From the NCBI GenBank assembly GCA_965116355.1, contig OZ220679.1:1426001-1490000 (forward strand): DNA of 64,000 nucleotides, written 5' to 3'. A program made the translations under genes and the position numbers. Numbering within the stretch: the first letter of the stretch is position 1; each line of letters opens with the position of its first letter. Below, piece after piece: positions 8,159-15,303 of this stretch. The DNA is from UBA1127 sp965116355 (GTDB lineage: Bacteria; Chloroflexota; Dehalococcoidia; Lucifugimonadales; UBA1127). The notes under the pieces are model-generated. The model ran no database searches, was not told where the DNA came from, and saw only the letters and a list, made by a program, of their open reading frames with translations.

Positions 8159-8944
8159 TTAGGGCTGGATGGGGCGGACGGGGACGCCGTTGGCGGAGAG
8201 GTAGGCCTTGACCTCCGCGATGGAGTAGGTCCCGTAGTGGAAGATGCTGGCCGCGAGCCCGGCGTCGGCGCGGCCCTCGCGGAGGGCGTGCAGCATGTGC
8301 TCCGGGTTGCCCGCGCCGCCGCTGGCGACCACCGGCACGGTGACCACCTCCGACAGCGCCCGCAGCAGCTCGATGTCGTAGCCCGCCTGCGTGCCGTCGG
8401 CGTCCATGCTGTTGACGACGATCTCGCCCGCGCCAAGCTCGACGGCGCGCGCCGCCCACTCGATGGCGTCGAGGCCCGTCGTGTGGCCGCCGCCCGCGCC
8501 GGTGCGGACGCGCACCTCCCACCGCACCGGGTCGGCGCCGGGCAGGCGCATGGCGTCGAGGCCCAGCACGATGCACTGGGAGCCGAAGCGGTCCGCGCCC
8601 TGCCGGATGAGGTCCGGGTTCTCGACGGCGGCGGTGTTGATGGAGACCTTGTCGGCGCCCGCCATGAGCATGGTGTGCATGTCCTCGACCGACCGCAGGC
8701 CACCGCCGACGGCGAGGGGGATGAAGACCTGCTCGGCCACCTGCGAGACCACGTCCAGCATGATGGAGCGGCCGTCTGATGAGGCGGTGATGTCGTAGAA
8801 GACCAGCTCGTCGGCCCCCGCCTCGTTGTAGAGCGAGGCCATCTCGACGGGGTCGCCGGCGTCGCGGTGGTCGAGGAACTTGACGCCCTTGACGACGCGG
8901 CCGCGCTTCACGTCCAGGCAGGGGATGATGCGTTTTGTCAGCAT
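8159..8944 (-). CDS. hisF: Imidazole glycerol phosphate synthase cyclase subunit HisF
   Basis: HisF (261 residues) uses ammonia delivered by HisH to close the imidazole ring, giving IGP and AICAR. It is a TIM barrel with RIIPCLDVKRGRVVKGVKF at the N-terminus (catalytic Asp11) and VVNSMDADGTQAGYD carrying the second catalytic Asp. VASGGAGNPEHM forms the phosphate-binding loop. The ATG at 8944 is the conserved start; upstream frame crosses an R1 hairpin. It lies in the same minus-strand run as hisA and hisH, but with a methyltransferase and a hairpin in between. Confidence 0.97.
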   Translation of the reverse strand: MLTKRIIPCLDVKRGRVVKGVKFLDHRDAGDPVEMASLYNEAGADELVFYDITASSDGRSIMLDVVSQVAEQVFIPLAVGGGLRSVEDMHTMLMAGADKVSINTAAVENPDLIRQGADRFGSQCIVLGLDAMRLPGADPVRWEVRVRTGAGGGHTTGLDAIEWAARAVELGAGEIVVNSMDADGTQAGYDIELLRALSEVVTVPVVASGGAGNPEHMLHALREGRADAGLAASIFHYGTYSIAEVKAYLSANGVPVRPIQP

Positions 8945-8974
8945 GTCGTGCTCAGCGCTCCCGCGCAGCCATTC

Positions 8975-9028
8975 CTCCCAGTCCGTTCGCCCTGAGCCTG
9001 TCGAAGGGTTCCACGAATGGACTGGGAG
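8975..9028. repeat. R1 repeat embedded in a long hairpin
   Basis: CTCCCAGTCC (8975-8984) pairs with GGACTGGGAG (9019-9028) around an R1 core GTTCGCCCTGAGCCTGTCGAAGGG. The hairpin sits between the methyltransferase gene and hisF and could act as a partial terminator or RNA stabiliser. The minus strand lacks a strong T tract. Confidence 0.6.
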
Positions 9029-9035
9029 CGCAACG

Positions 9036-9596
9036 CTACTTCCGGAGGACGAGGAGGTAGTAACGGCTGGACAGGTCGCGCTTCTCGGCGAACCGGAAGC
9101 CGGCCTGCTTGCCGATGTCGACGATCTCCTCATCCGTCATGCGCTTGTCCAGGGCCGGGCCCTCGTCGGCGTCGGACTTGGTCCACTCGATGATGGCGGC
9201 CCAGCCGCCGCGCTTGAGGGCCTTGGCCACGCGCTTGAGCATGGCGGGCTTGCTGGTCCTGAGGGTGGAGAGGGCCAGGGCGACCAGCGCGCCGTCCAGG
9301 GACTCGGCCTCCAGCACGGCGTCCTCGTCCTTGGGGTCGTAGACGACGGTGTTGGAGAGGTGCACCTGGTCCAGCTTGGCGGACACCTCGTCGCGGGCCG
9401 CCTCGGACTCGTCGGTGGCGAAGACGCGGCCGTCGAACGTGTGCTTGGCGAGGGGGATGGTGAGGGCGCCCTTGCCGCAGCGGAAGTCGCCGAGCAGCTG
9501 GTAGGGGCGCAGGGGGAGCTGCGCCAGGATGCGCAGCGGATCGATCTGCTCCGCCAGCGCCTGCGATGGGACGGCCTGCTCTGCCTTGGTGGTCAT
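9036..9596 (-). CDS. Class I SAM-dependent methyltransferase
   Basis: This 186-residue protein has a Rossmann-like methyltransferase core. LLGDFRCGKGALTIPLAKH is a divergent motif I (usual E/DxGxGxG), GRVFATDES the acidic loop after strand 2, and DGALVALALSTL motif IV. RGGWAAIIEWT is motif post-II. Motif I replaces the first glycines with FRCGKG, so cofactor binding should be checked. The target is unknown. It lies between hisA and hisF in the same orientation, with gaps of 48 and 91 bases, so it is probably co-transcribed with histidine genes without a known role in that pathway. Confidence 0.8.
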   Translation of the reverse strand: MTTKAEQAVPSQALAEQIDPLRILAQLPLRPYQLLGDFRCGKGALTIPLAKHTFDGRVFATDESEAARDEVSAKLDQVHLSNTVVYDPKDEDAVLEAESLDGALVALALSTLRTSKPAMLKRVAKALKRGGWAAIIEWTKSDADEGPALDKRMTDEEIVDIGKQAGFRFAEKRDLSSRYYLLVLRK

Positions 9597-9644
9597 GGTG
9601 GTCCTCTCCCTGTTGAATGGTGCTTCGGACTTTGCTTGCCGACG

Positions 9645-10379
9645 CTATCGCGGCGCGTGGGCCCCGCCCACCAGCCGGATGGCCTCGGGCAGGTCGACGG
9701 CGCCGGTGTAGAGCGCCTTGCCGACGATGGCGCCGCTGACGCCGAGCCCCGCCAGCCGCTCCAGGTGCCGCAGGCTCGCGATGCCCCCGGCGGCGATGAT
9801 GGGCGCGGAGACGTTGCTCACCGCCTCCGTCACGGCCTCGAAGTTGGGCTCCGTCAGCGTGCCGTCGCGGCTGATGTCCGTGTACTCCAGGCACTCCACG
9901 CCCAGGCCCGTCATCTGGCGCATCAGGTCCAACGCCCGCATCCGCGATGGCTGCTTCCAGCCCCGCAGCGCCGCCCAGCCGTCACGGGCGTCGACGGACA
10001 CGGCGACCATGCCGGGCCCGAACCGCGCCAGCGCCGCCGAGACGAAGTCCGGGTCCTCCACGGCGGAGGTGCCGAACACCAGGCGGGTCACGCCCGTCCC
10101 GGCCAGCGTCTCGGCCGTCTCGAGGTCGCGGATGCCGCCGCCCACCTCGACCGGGACGCTCGCGGCGGCCACAATGGCGCGGATGGCGTCCATGTTGGCG
10201 GGCTCGCCCGTGGCCGCGCCGTCGAGGTCGACGACGTGAATGAGCGATGCGCCCTCTTCCTGCCACCGCAGCGCCACGGCCACCGGGTCTGTCCCGTAGA
10301 CCTCTTCCTGGTCGTAGTCGCCCTGGTAAAGCCGGACGCAACGCCCTCCCCGCAGGTCTATTGCCGGGATTACGTCCAT
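9645..10379 (-). CDS. hisA: ProFAR isomerase HisA
   Basis: HisA (244 residues) isomerises the aminoaldose ProFAR to the aminoketose PRFAR in histidine synthesis. It is a TIM barrel homologous to HisF: MDVIPAIDLRGGRCVRLYQG holds catalytic Asp8, and the second half has EYTDISRDGTLTEPNFE with the other catalytic Asp. IAAGGIASLRHL is the C-terminal phosphate site. Chloroflexota with a trpF gene keep a separate HisA; whether this one is bifunctional (PriA-like) cannot be decided here. It lies 62 bases after the 71-aa gene. Confidence 0.96.
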   Translation of the reverse strand: MDVIPAIDLRGGRCVRLYQGDYDQEEVYGTDPVAVALRWQEEGASLIHVVDLDGAATGEPANMDAIRAIVAAASVPVEVGGGIRDLETAETLAGTGVTRLVFGTSAVEDPDFVSAALARFGPGMVAVSVDARDGWAALRGWKQPSRMRALDLMRQMTGLGVECLEYTDISRDGTLTEPNFEAVTEAVSNVSAPIIAAGGIASLRHLERLAGLGVSGAIVGKALYTGAVDLPEAIRLVGGAHAPR

Positions 10380-10441
10380 GCCGGGAACGCCCCTGTCATG
10401 GGTTGGGCCCCCGTCGCGCCGTGTCTGCTCATGCGCGGGGG

Positions 10442-10657
10442 CTATGCCGATTCCAGGTTGTGCTCTTCAATGAAGTAGCTGTCCCTCACGCCCTCGAAGC
10501 GGACCAGGTACACCGGGTCGCCCTCGCCGTACGTCGAGGGCATCGTGCGAGCGGGGACTTCCGTGATCACGCGGCCCTTCTGGCCGATGACATCCTCCTG
10601 GATCCCTCGGATGGTGCCGGGGACCTGGACCAGGTCACCCTTCTGAAACTTTCCCAT
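10442..10657 (-). CDS. Small SH3-barrel-like protein of unknown function, in the his operon
   Basis: These 71 residues include GDLVQVPG, GQKGRVITE and VYLVRFEG then FIEEHNLE. That alternation of short strands with GxxGxV turns resembles KOW or nitrile-hydratase-beta-like SH3 barrels, but I cannot assign a family. The ATG at 10657 is preceded by GGAGGTCGAGGT, a strong ribosome site. It lies between hisH (39-base gap) and hisA (62-base gap) on the same strand, so co-expression is likely. There is no signal peptide. It may bind nucleic acid or a partner protein; this is speculative. Confidence 0.7.
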   Translation of the reverse strand: MGKFQKGDLVQVPGTIRGIQEDVIGQKGRVITEVPARTMPSTYGEGDPVYLVRFEGVRDSYFIEEHNLESA

Positions 10658-10696
10658 ACCTCGACCTCCATAGTGCCAGCGCTGTGGTGCAAGAGG

Positions 10697-11323
10697 TTAC
10701 GCCATAGACTGTACCATGCGCAAGAAGTTGCCATAGAGCCGCAGCCCCACGGGGCCGCTCTTCTCCGGGTGGAACTGCGTAGCCACGACGTTGCCCTCGG
10801 CGACGGCGCAGCAGAACCGCAGGCCGTAGTCGGACACGGCGGCCGTGGACTCGGGCGAGGCCGGGTCCGGGTAGTAGCTGTGCACGAAGTAGAAGTGGCT
10901 GCCCTGCGGCACGTCCGCGAAAACCGGGTGGTCCGGCTGCAGAAGCTCGACGGTGTTCCAGCCCATGTGGGGCACCTTCAGCCCCGGCGGGAAGCGCCGC
11001 ACGCGGCCCGGGATGACGCCGAGGCACTCGGCCCCGCCCTCCTCCGTGTAGTCGAACAGGAGCTGCAACCCGAGGCAGACGCCGAAAAACGGCTTCTGGC
11101 CGGCGATGGCCTGCTTCACGGACTCCGTGAGCTCCGCCGCCTCCAGCGCGACCATCGCCGAGTCGCACGCGCCCTGTCCCGGCAGCACGAGGCCGTCGGC
11201 GGCGGCGATCTCGGCGGGGTCGGCGGTCACGAGCACGTTGGCGCCCAGGCTCTCCAGCGCCTTCGCGACGCTGCGGAGGTTGCCCGCCCCGTAGTTGATG
11301 ATGCCGATGTTCGGCCCGCTCAT
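10697..11323 (-). CDS. hisH: Imidazole glycerol phosphate synthase glutaminase subunit HisH
   Basis: HisH (208 residues) is the class I glutamine amidotransferase that feeds ammonia to HisF. The nucleophile Cys83 is in PFFGVCLGLQLLF, and the His-Glu pair in ATQFHPEKSG completes the triad. IIDYGAGNLRSV-type start (here IINYGAGNLRSV) and PHMGWNTVE are family hallmarks. The ATG at 11323 overlaps the stop of the upstream hydrolase by four bases (ATGA), so the two are translationally coupled. hisF lies 1.75 kb further down the same transcript. Confidence 0.97.
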   Translation of the reverse strand: MSGPNIGIINYGAGNLRSVAKALESLGANVLVTADPAEIAAADGLVLPGQGACDSAMVALEAAELTESVKQAIAGQKPFFGVCLGLQLLFDYTEEGGAECLGVIPGRVRRFPPGLKVPHMGWNTVELLQPDHPVFADVPQGSHFYFVHSYYPDPASPESTAAVSDYGLRFCCAVAEGNVVATQFHPEKSGPVGLRLYGNFLRMVQSMA

Positions 11324-12051
11324 TGCGTGAACAGCTCCAACAGCTCCAGGATCCGCTCCTGCACCAGCTCGCTGTGCCGGCCGTAGACCAGGTCGGAGCC
11401 GTGCTCGCCGCCGGTGAACACCTCGAAGTAGCGGGGCTCGGTGGAGGCGTCGTAGAGGGCGGCGCTGTCCAGCCGCGCGCCGGTGTCGTCCTCGGCGACC
11501 ATGAAGTACTTGGGCTCGTCCACCGCGGCGACGTAGTCCGACGCCGACAGCCCCTCGATGGCGGCCGGCGCGGAGAGGGCGATGACGCCCCCCACGTCGC
11601 GGTTGGCCGCCACCTTGACGGCCGCCGTGCCGCCCATGCTGGCTCCCACGAGGATGGGCCGGTCGACGCCCCGCGTCGAGAGGTAGTCCAGCGCGCCGCC
11701 CAGGTCGAAGTCGATGAGGCCGATCTCCCTGTCGCCGCCCGAGGGCTCGTAGCCGCGGAAGTTGAAGGTGAAGACCGCGTGGCCCTCGCGCGCCAGCGTC
11801 TCCGCGAAGGGCCGCCAGCTCTCCTGGTCACTCGGGCGCATGTGCGCCAGCACGACGGTCACCGCGCTGTTGCCGTAGTGGCGGCCGCAAAGGGGCACGC
11901 CGTCCGTCGACGCGAACTCCACGTCCCCGTCGGCGCAATCGGCCGTCGGCGCGTCCTCGGAGCACACGGCTACCGCCACAAGGGCGAGGCCCAGCAGCAA
12001 GAGGGCAAGGGGCAATGCAAGAGAGCGAAGCGTGAGACGCCGGGGTAGCAT
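11320..12051 (-). CDS. Alpha/beta hydrolase with N-terminal signal or lipoprotein anchor
   Basis: This 243-residue protein has a hydrophobic N-terminal stretch (about residues 10-29) ending in VAVAVCSED, which could be a lipobox-like signal peptide or a membrane anchor. The mature part is a compact alpha/beta hydrolase: nucleophile elbow VGASMGGTAAV, Asp in MVAEDDTGA and His in FTGGEHGSD form a plausible triad. TFNFRGYEPSGGDRE is the oxyanion-side strand. The substrate is unknown. It heads the his-containing operon and is coupled to hisH by overlap, an odd pairing of an exported hydrolase with histidine synthesis. Confidence 0.85.
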   Translation of the reverse strand: MLPRRLTLRSLALPLALLLLGLALVAVAVCSEDAPTADCADGDVEFASTDGVPLCGRHYGNSAVTVVLAHMRPSDQESWRPFAETLAREGHAVFTFNFRGYEPSGGDREIGLIDFDLGGALDYLSTRGVDRPILVGASMGGTAAVKVAANRDVGGVIALSAPAAIEGLSASDYVAAVDEPKYFMVAEDDTGARLDSAALYDASTEPRYFEVFTGGEHGSDLVYGRHSELVQERILELLELFTQ

Positions 12052-12089
12052 GGCGTGGGACCTCGTGCAGCGACTGTGTTCGCGGCATC

Positions 12090-12105
12090 CGTGACGGAAA
12101 TCACG
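12090..12105 (-). promoter_or_regulatory. CRP/FNR-like palindrome between promoter and hydrolase-his operon
   Basis: CGTGA-N6-TCACG is a perfect 5-base inverted repeat with the six-base spacing of CRP/FNR-type sites. It lies just downstream of the -10 element, a position expected to repress. No such regulator is encoded in the window. Confidence 0.35.
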
Positions 12106-12116
12106 ACCGCACTGCC

Positions 12117-12125
12117 ATTATAGCA
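12117..12125 (-). promoter_or_regulatory. Extended -10 promoter of the hydrolase-hisH operon
   Basis: The minus strand reads TGCTATAAT, a perfect extended -10 (TGn plus TATAAT). No matching -35 at 16-18 bases. It is about 65 bases before the first gene of the operon. Confidence 0.6.
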
Positions 12126-12163
12126 TTGCGCAAGGCGCTACGTACGGGTGTTGATGGACTGGC

Positions 12164-13123
12164 CTAGTCCCTACGCGCGCGTCCGTAGTTCCCGTAAGTG
12201 CTGTCGTAGTCCCGCTGGACGTCAGACGGCAGGTAGTTGTCCTCGATGTCCCGTACCAGCGCGCTGCCGGGGTAGACAAAGTTGTGGAAGTTCGCCGCGC
12301 CCCACTTGCTCGCCGCCGCCTGCTGCCGGCGATCGTTCATGGCCTCGAGCCCGCGCTCCTTGAAGTCGTTCATCAGCTCCCACACCGCCTGCAGGCCGAC
12401 GGAGCTTGTCATCGCCGGGAAAATGGCGACCGCGGCTCCCCACTCCTGCAGCTCCTCCAGCGTCGGCCCGGGCGGGGCTCCACCAAAGGTCGGCATGACC
12501 GGTCCGGGGATGCGCTCCGCGGCCTCATGCACCTGCTCCCTGTGCTGCACGTTGTTCAGCCAGATGAGGTCGGCCCCCGCCTCCTGGTACCGCAGGCACC
12601 GCTCGATGGCGCCCTCGAAGTCGCCGCCCTCCGCGCCGATGAAGTCGCACCGCGCGCAGACCACGAAGTCCGGGTCGATGGCGTCCCGCGCCGCGACGGC
12701 GGCCTTGTACTTGCCGACGGCCTCCTCGGTCGAGATGCAGCGCCGGCCCGCGGCCGTCCCCGAGAGCTTCGGGAACTCCTGGTCCTCAATGTGCAGGCCG
12801 GCCGCACCGGCGCGCACGTAGGTCTCGACGGCGTGGAAGACGCTGACCGCGTTGCCGAAGCCCGTGTCCGAGTCCGCCAGTACCGGGATCGACGACACCG
12901 CCGCGATGTTGCGGGCCGCCGTCGCCATCTCCTGCAGCCCGATCAGGCCGATGTCCGGCTGTCCGTAGATGTGCGCGTTCGTCTGCGAGCCCGCCAGGAA
13001 GAAGGACTCGTATCCCAGCGACTCGCACAGCCGCGCGGCCAGCGGGCTGAACCCGCCGGGCATGATGAGGAGCTTCTCGGCATTGATCGAGTTGCGCAGT
13101 CTCGTTGTCGCTCTGTCTGTCAT
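12164..13123 (-). CDS. Isocitrate lyase/PEP mutase superfamily enzyme
   Basis: This 319-residue TIM-barrel protein belongs to the PEP mutase/isocitrate lyase superfamily, which makes or breaks C-C or C-P bonds next to a carboxylate. PVLADSDTGFGNA gives the metal-binding acidic pair and GLHIEDQEFPKLSG the next conserved loop; CARCDF is in the position of the family's Arg-Thr-Asp segment. The KKCGH catalytic loop of true isocitrate lyase is missing (here KLSGTAAGRRC), so oxaloacetate decarboxylase, methylisocitrate-lyase-like or phosphonate roles are all open. The start was set at the ATG at 13123, behind GGGAGGAG. It sits upstream of the paired binding proteins. Confidence 0.85.
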   Translation of the reverse strand: MTDRATTRLRNSINAEKLLIMPGGFSPLAARLCESLGYESFFLAGSQTNAHIYGQPDIGLIGLQEMATAARNIAAVSSIPVLADSDTGFGNAVSVFHAVETYVRAGAAGLHIEDQEFPKLSGTAAGRRCISTEEAVGKYKAAVAARDAIDPDFVVCARCDFIGAEGGDFEGAIERCLRYQEAGADLIWLNNVQHREQVHEAAERIPGPVMPTFGGAPPGPTLEELQEWGAAVAIFPAMTSSVGLQAVWELMNDFKERGLEAMNDRRQQAAASKWGAANFHNFVYPGSALVRDIEDNYLPSDVQRDYDSTYGNYGRARRD

Positions 13124-13211
13124 GGTCAAAGCTCCTCCCTTTTGCACCGGTCCCGGCTGGATGGGCGCAGTCTACTTGAATCGCGGCGGCCCGCGCCAGC
13201 AGACGGGACAA

Positions 13212-13248
13212 ACACCGAGGGCCCCGGTCATGCCGGGGCCCTCGGTGT
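13212..13248 (-). terminator. Hairpin terminator candidate after the 13267-14154 gene
   Basis: A perfect 16-base stem (ACACCGAGGGCCCCGG and its complement) closes a 5-base loop, 19 bases beyond the stop. On the minus strand it is followed by TTTG only, so it is either a weak intrinsic terminator or a 3'-end stabiliser. Confidence 0.6.
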
Positions 13249-13266
13249 GTCTGGCGGCGTGGTGCG

Positions 13267-14154
13267 CTAGGCGTGGACGGCGACCTCGTACTCGGCGTTG
13301 CCGACCTGGTCGTCGCCGAAGATGCCCCACTCGACCATCCAGCGGTGCGTCCGCTCGAAGGTCTCCTTGGTGTAGGGCTCGAAGACCAGCCGCTCGCCGA
13401 TGCCCGCCTTGCGGTGGTCGAAGTACTGGTGGAAGCGCTCGGGCAGCTCGTTCAGGAAGTAGTGCTGGTAGAGCTCCTTGGCGACGTCGATCTCCCGCTG
13501 TGCACGCTGCAGGGCGTTGAAGTATGCCCAGAGCTGCTCGTCGGTGGCGTCGCCGTTGATCAGGAAGCCGATCATGAAAGAGGTGTCGACGACCTTGCGG
13601 AAGCCCTGCTGCTCCAGCACGTAGCTGGGGGTGCCGAAGACGTTGGCGGCCTGCACGCGCCGGTCGAGGGCGAGCTGGCAGCGGTCCTGCGGCCCGCCGA
13701 CGAACTGCAGGTTGATCTGGTCCTTCGCCAGGAAGGGCTCCAGCGCCTGGATGGCGGAGAAGTGGCTGCCCGAGTGGTAGCCGACGGCGACGGCGACGCC
13801 CGCGAGGTCCTCGGGCGCCTTGATGTCGGACTCCGGCGCGACCCAGATGCCTGACGGCGTCACCGAGTAGGCGTGGCCCCACATGCGGCCCGACTGGCCG
13901 TGGGCGGCCATGTTGACGGCCCAGTGGCACGCCGAGCTGATCTCGCAGGCGCGGCCCGCCTCCATGTGCTCGAACGCGCCGCGCTTCACCTCGACAGGCG
14001 CCTGGTCGGTGCTCGAGACCGTGGGCTGTGCGAAGAACGCGCTGGCGTCTGCGCCCACGAACTCGTAGTCGAGGCCCTCGTCCTCAAAGTACCCCTTCTC
14101 CACAGCCACCCACTCCTGCAGGCGCCCGTGGGGCATCACTCGAAACTTTGCCAT
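13267..14154 (-). CDS. Substrate-binding-fold (NMT1/THI5-like) protein, copy 2
   Basis: This 295-residue protein has the bilobed ABC substrate-binding fold of the NMT1/THI5/SsuA group: MPHGRLQEWVAVEKGYFEDE, SPSGIWVAPESD, DLAGVAVAVGYHSGSHFSAIQAL and a late FEPYTKETFERTHRWM. There is no signal peptide or lipobox, so it should remain in the cytoplasm, unlike transport binding proteins; decarboxylases such as the 4,5-dihydroxyphthalate type share this fold and also lack signals. The ATG at 14154 has GGAGG six bases upstream. It is closely similar to the next gene upstream (14298-15179), clearly a tandem duplication. No permease or ATPase gene is adjacent. Confidence 0.8.
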   Translation of the reverse strand: MAKFRVMPHGRLQEWVAVEKGYFEDEGLDYEFVGADASAFFAQPTVSSTDQAPVEVKRGAFEHMEAGRACEISSACHWAVNMAAHGQSGRMWGHAYSVTPSGIWVAPESDIKAPEDLAGVAVAVGYHSGSHFSAIQALEPFLAKDQINLQFVGGPQDRCQLALDRRVQAANVFGTPSYVLEQQGFRKVVDTSFMIGFLINGDATDEQLWAYFNALQRAQREIDVAKELYQHYFLNELPERFHQYFDHRKAGIGERLVFEPYTKETFERTHRWMVEWGIFGDDQVGNAEYEVAVHA

Positions 14155-14244
14155 GACTGTCCTCCCTTGTTCGATTGTCGGTGTAGCTGCCAGTATCCAC
14201 CGGCCCATCGTACGGGTCAAGAAACACGCGCGCCTCTCGCAACA

Positions 14245-14273
14245 CACGGGCCCCGGTGGTGCCGGGGCCCGTG
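14245..14273 (-). terminator. Hairpin terminator candidate after the 14298-15179 gene
   Basis: A 12-base perfect stem CACGGGCCCCGG with a 5-base loop lies 24 bases beyond the stop. Its sequence resembles the hairpin after the downstream paralogue, consistent with duplication of the whole gene-plus-terminator unit. Confidence 0.55.
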
Positions 14274-14297
14274 CGGGCGCCTGTTCGAGTTGGAGAA

Positions 14298-15179
14298 TTA
14301 GGCGTGGACAGCCTCTGCGTACGAAGCGTGGCCCACCTGGTCGTCGCCGAAGATGCCCCACTCGACCATCCAGCGGTGCGTCCGCTCGAAGGTCTCCTGC
14401 GTGTAGGGCTCGAAGACCAGCCGCTCGCCGATGCCGGCCTTCCGGTAGTCGAAGAACGGGTGGAACTTCTCCGGGAGCTCGGTCAGGAAGTAGTGCTGGT
14501 AGAGCTCCTTGGCGACGTCGATCTCACGCTGCGCGCGCTGGAGGGCGTTGAAGTAGGCCCAGAGCTGCTCGTCGGTGGCGTCGCCGTTGATCAGGAAGCC
14601 GATCATGAAGGAGGTGTCGACGATCTTGCGGAAGCCCTGCTGCTCCAGCACGTAGCTGGGCGTGCCGAAGACGTTGGCGGCCTGCACGCGCCGGTCGAGG
14701 GAGAGCTGGCAGCGGTCCAGGGGCCCGCCCACGAACTGGAGGTTGATGTCCTCCTTCGCCAGGAAGGGCTCCAGCGCCTGGATGGCGGAGAAGTGGCTGC
14801 CGGAGTGATAGCCGACGGCGACGGGAACGCCCGCCAGCTGCTCGGGCTCGCGGATGTCGGACTCTGGGGCGACCCAGATGCCCGAGGGGGTCACCGAGTA
14901 GGCGTGGCCCCACATGCGGCCCGCCTGGCCGTGGGCGGCCATGTTGACGGCCCAGTGGCAGGCGGAGCTGATCTCGCAGGCCCGCCCCTCGGTCATGCCC
15001 TCAAACGCGCCCCGCTTCACCTCGACGGGCGCCTGGTCCGATGACGTGACGCTGGGCTGCGCAGAGCGTTGCCCGCCTCGCAGGAACTCGTAGTCCAGCC
15101 CCTCGTCGGTAAAGTACCCCTTCTCCTCGGCCACCCACTCCTGCAGGCGGCTGTGGGGCATGATCCTGAATTTCGCCAT
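14298..15179 (-). CDS. Substrate-binding-fold (NMT1/THI5-like) protein, copy 1
   Basis: This is the 293-residue paralogue of the gene at 13267-14154, by eye about 85-90 percent identical. Differences cluster around residues 34-50 (here EFLRGGQRSAQPSV) and at the C-terminus. The common blocks SSACHWAVNMAAHGQ, MWGHAYSVTPSGIW, DRRVQAANVFGTPSYVLEQQ and DVAKELYQHYFL are unchanged, so the ligand pocket is probably similar. Again there is no signal peptide. The ATG at 15179 has GGGAGGT ahead of it. It is transcribed divergently from a LysR regulator across a 124-base spacer containing a palindrome, so LysR control is likely. Confidence 0.8.
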   Translation of the reverse strand: MAKFRIMPHSRLQEWVAEEKGYFTDEGLDYEFLRGGQRSAQPSVTSSDQAPVEVKRGAFEGMTEGRACEISSACHWAVNMAAHGQAGRMWGHAYSVTPSGIWVAPESDIREPEQLAGVPVAVGYHSGSHFSAIQALEPFLAKEDINLQFVGGPLDRCQLSLDRRVQAANVFGTPSYVLEQQGFRKIVDTSFMIGFLINGDATDEQLWAYFNALQRAQREIDVAKELYQHYFLTELPEKFHPFFDYRKAGIGERLVFEPYTQETFERTHRWMVEWGIFGDDQVGHASYAEAVHA

Positions 15180-15209
15180 GACGATACCTCCCTTGATATG
15201 TCCGCATGA

Positions 15210-15230
15210 ATACTGGTTATTTCGCAGTAT
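15210..15230. promoter_or_regulatory. LysR-type operator candidate
   Basis: ATACTG-N9-CAGTAT is a perfect inverted repeat that fits the T-N11-A rule of LysR boxes. It lies 31 bases upstream of the binding-protein gene and 73 bases before the divergent LysR gene. Confidence 0.6.
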
Positions 15231-15303
15231 CATCCCCTCACATGATTGTGTCAAGGCATGGAATCCTGTATCTTCTATTCCAATCGGGAATGACGAGGGA
15301 CCT

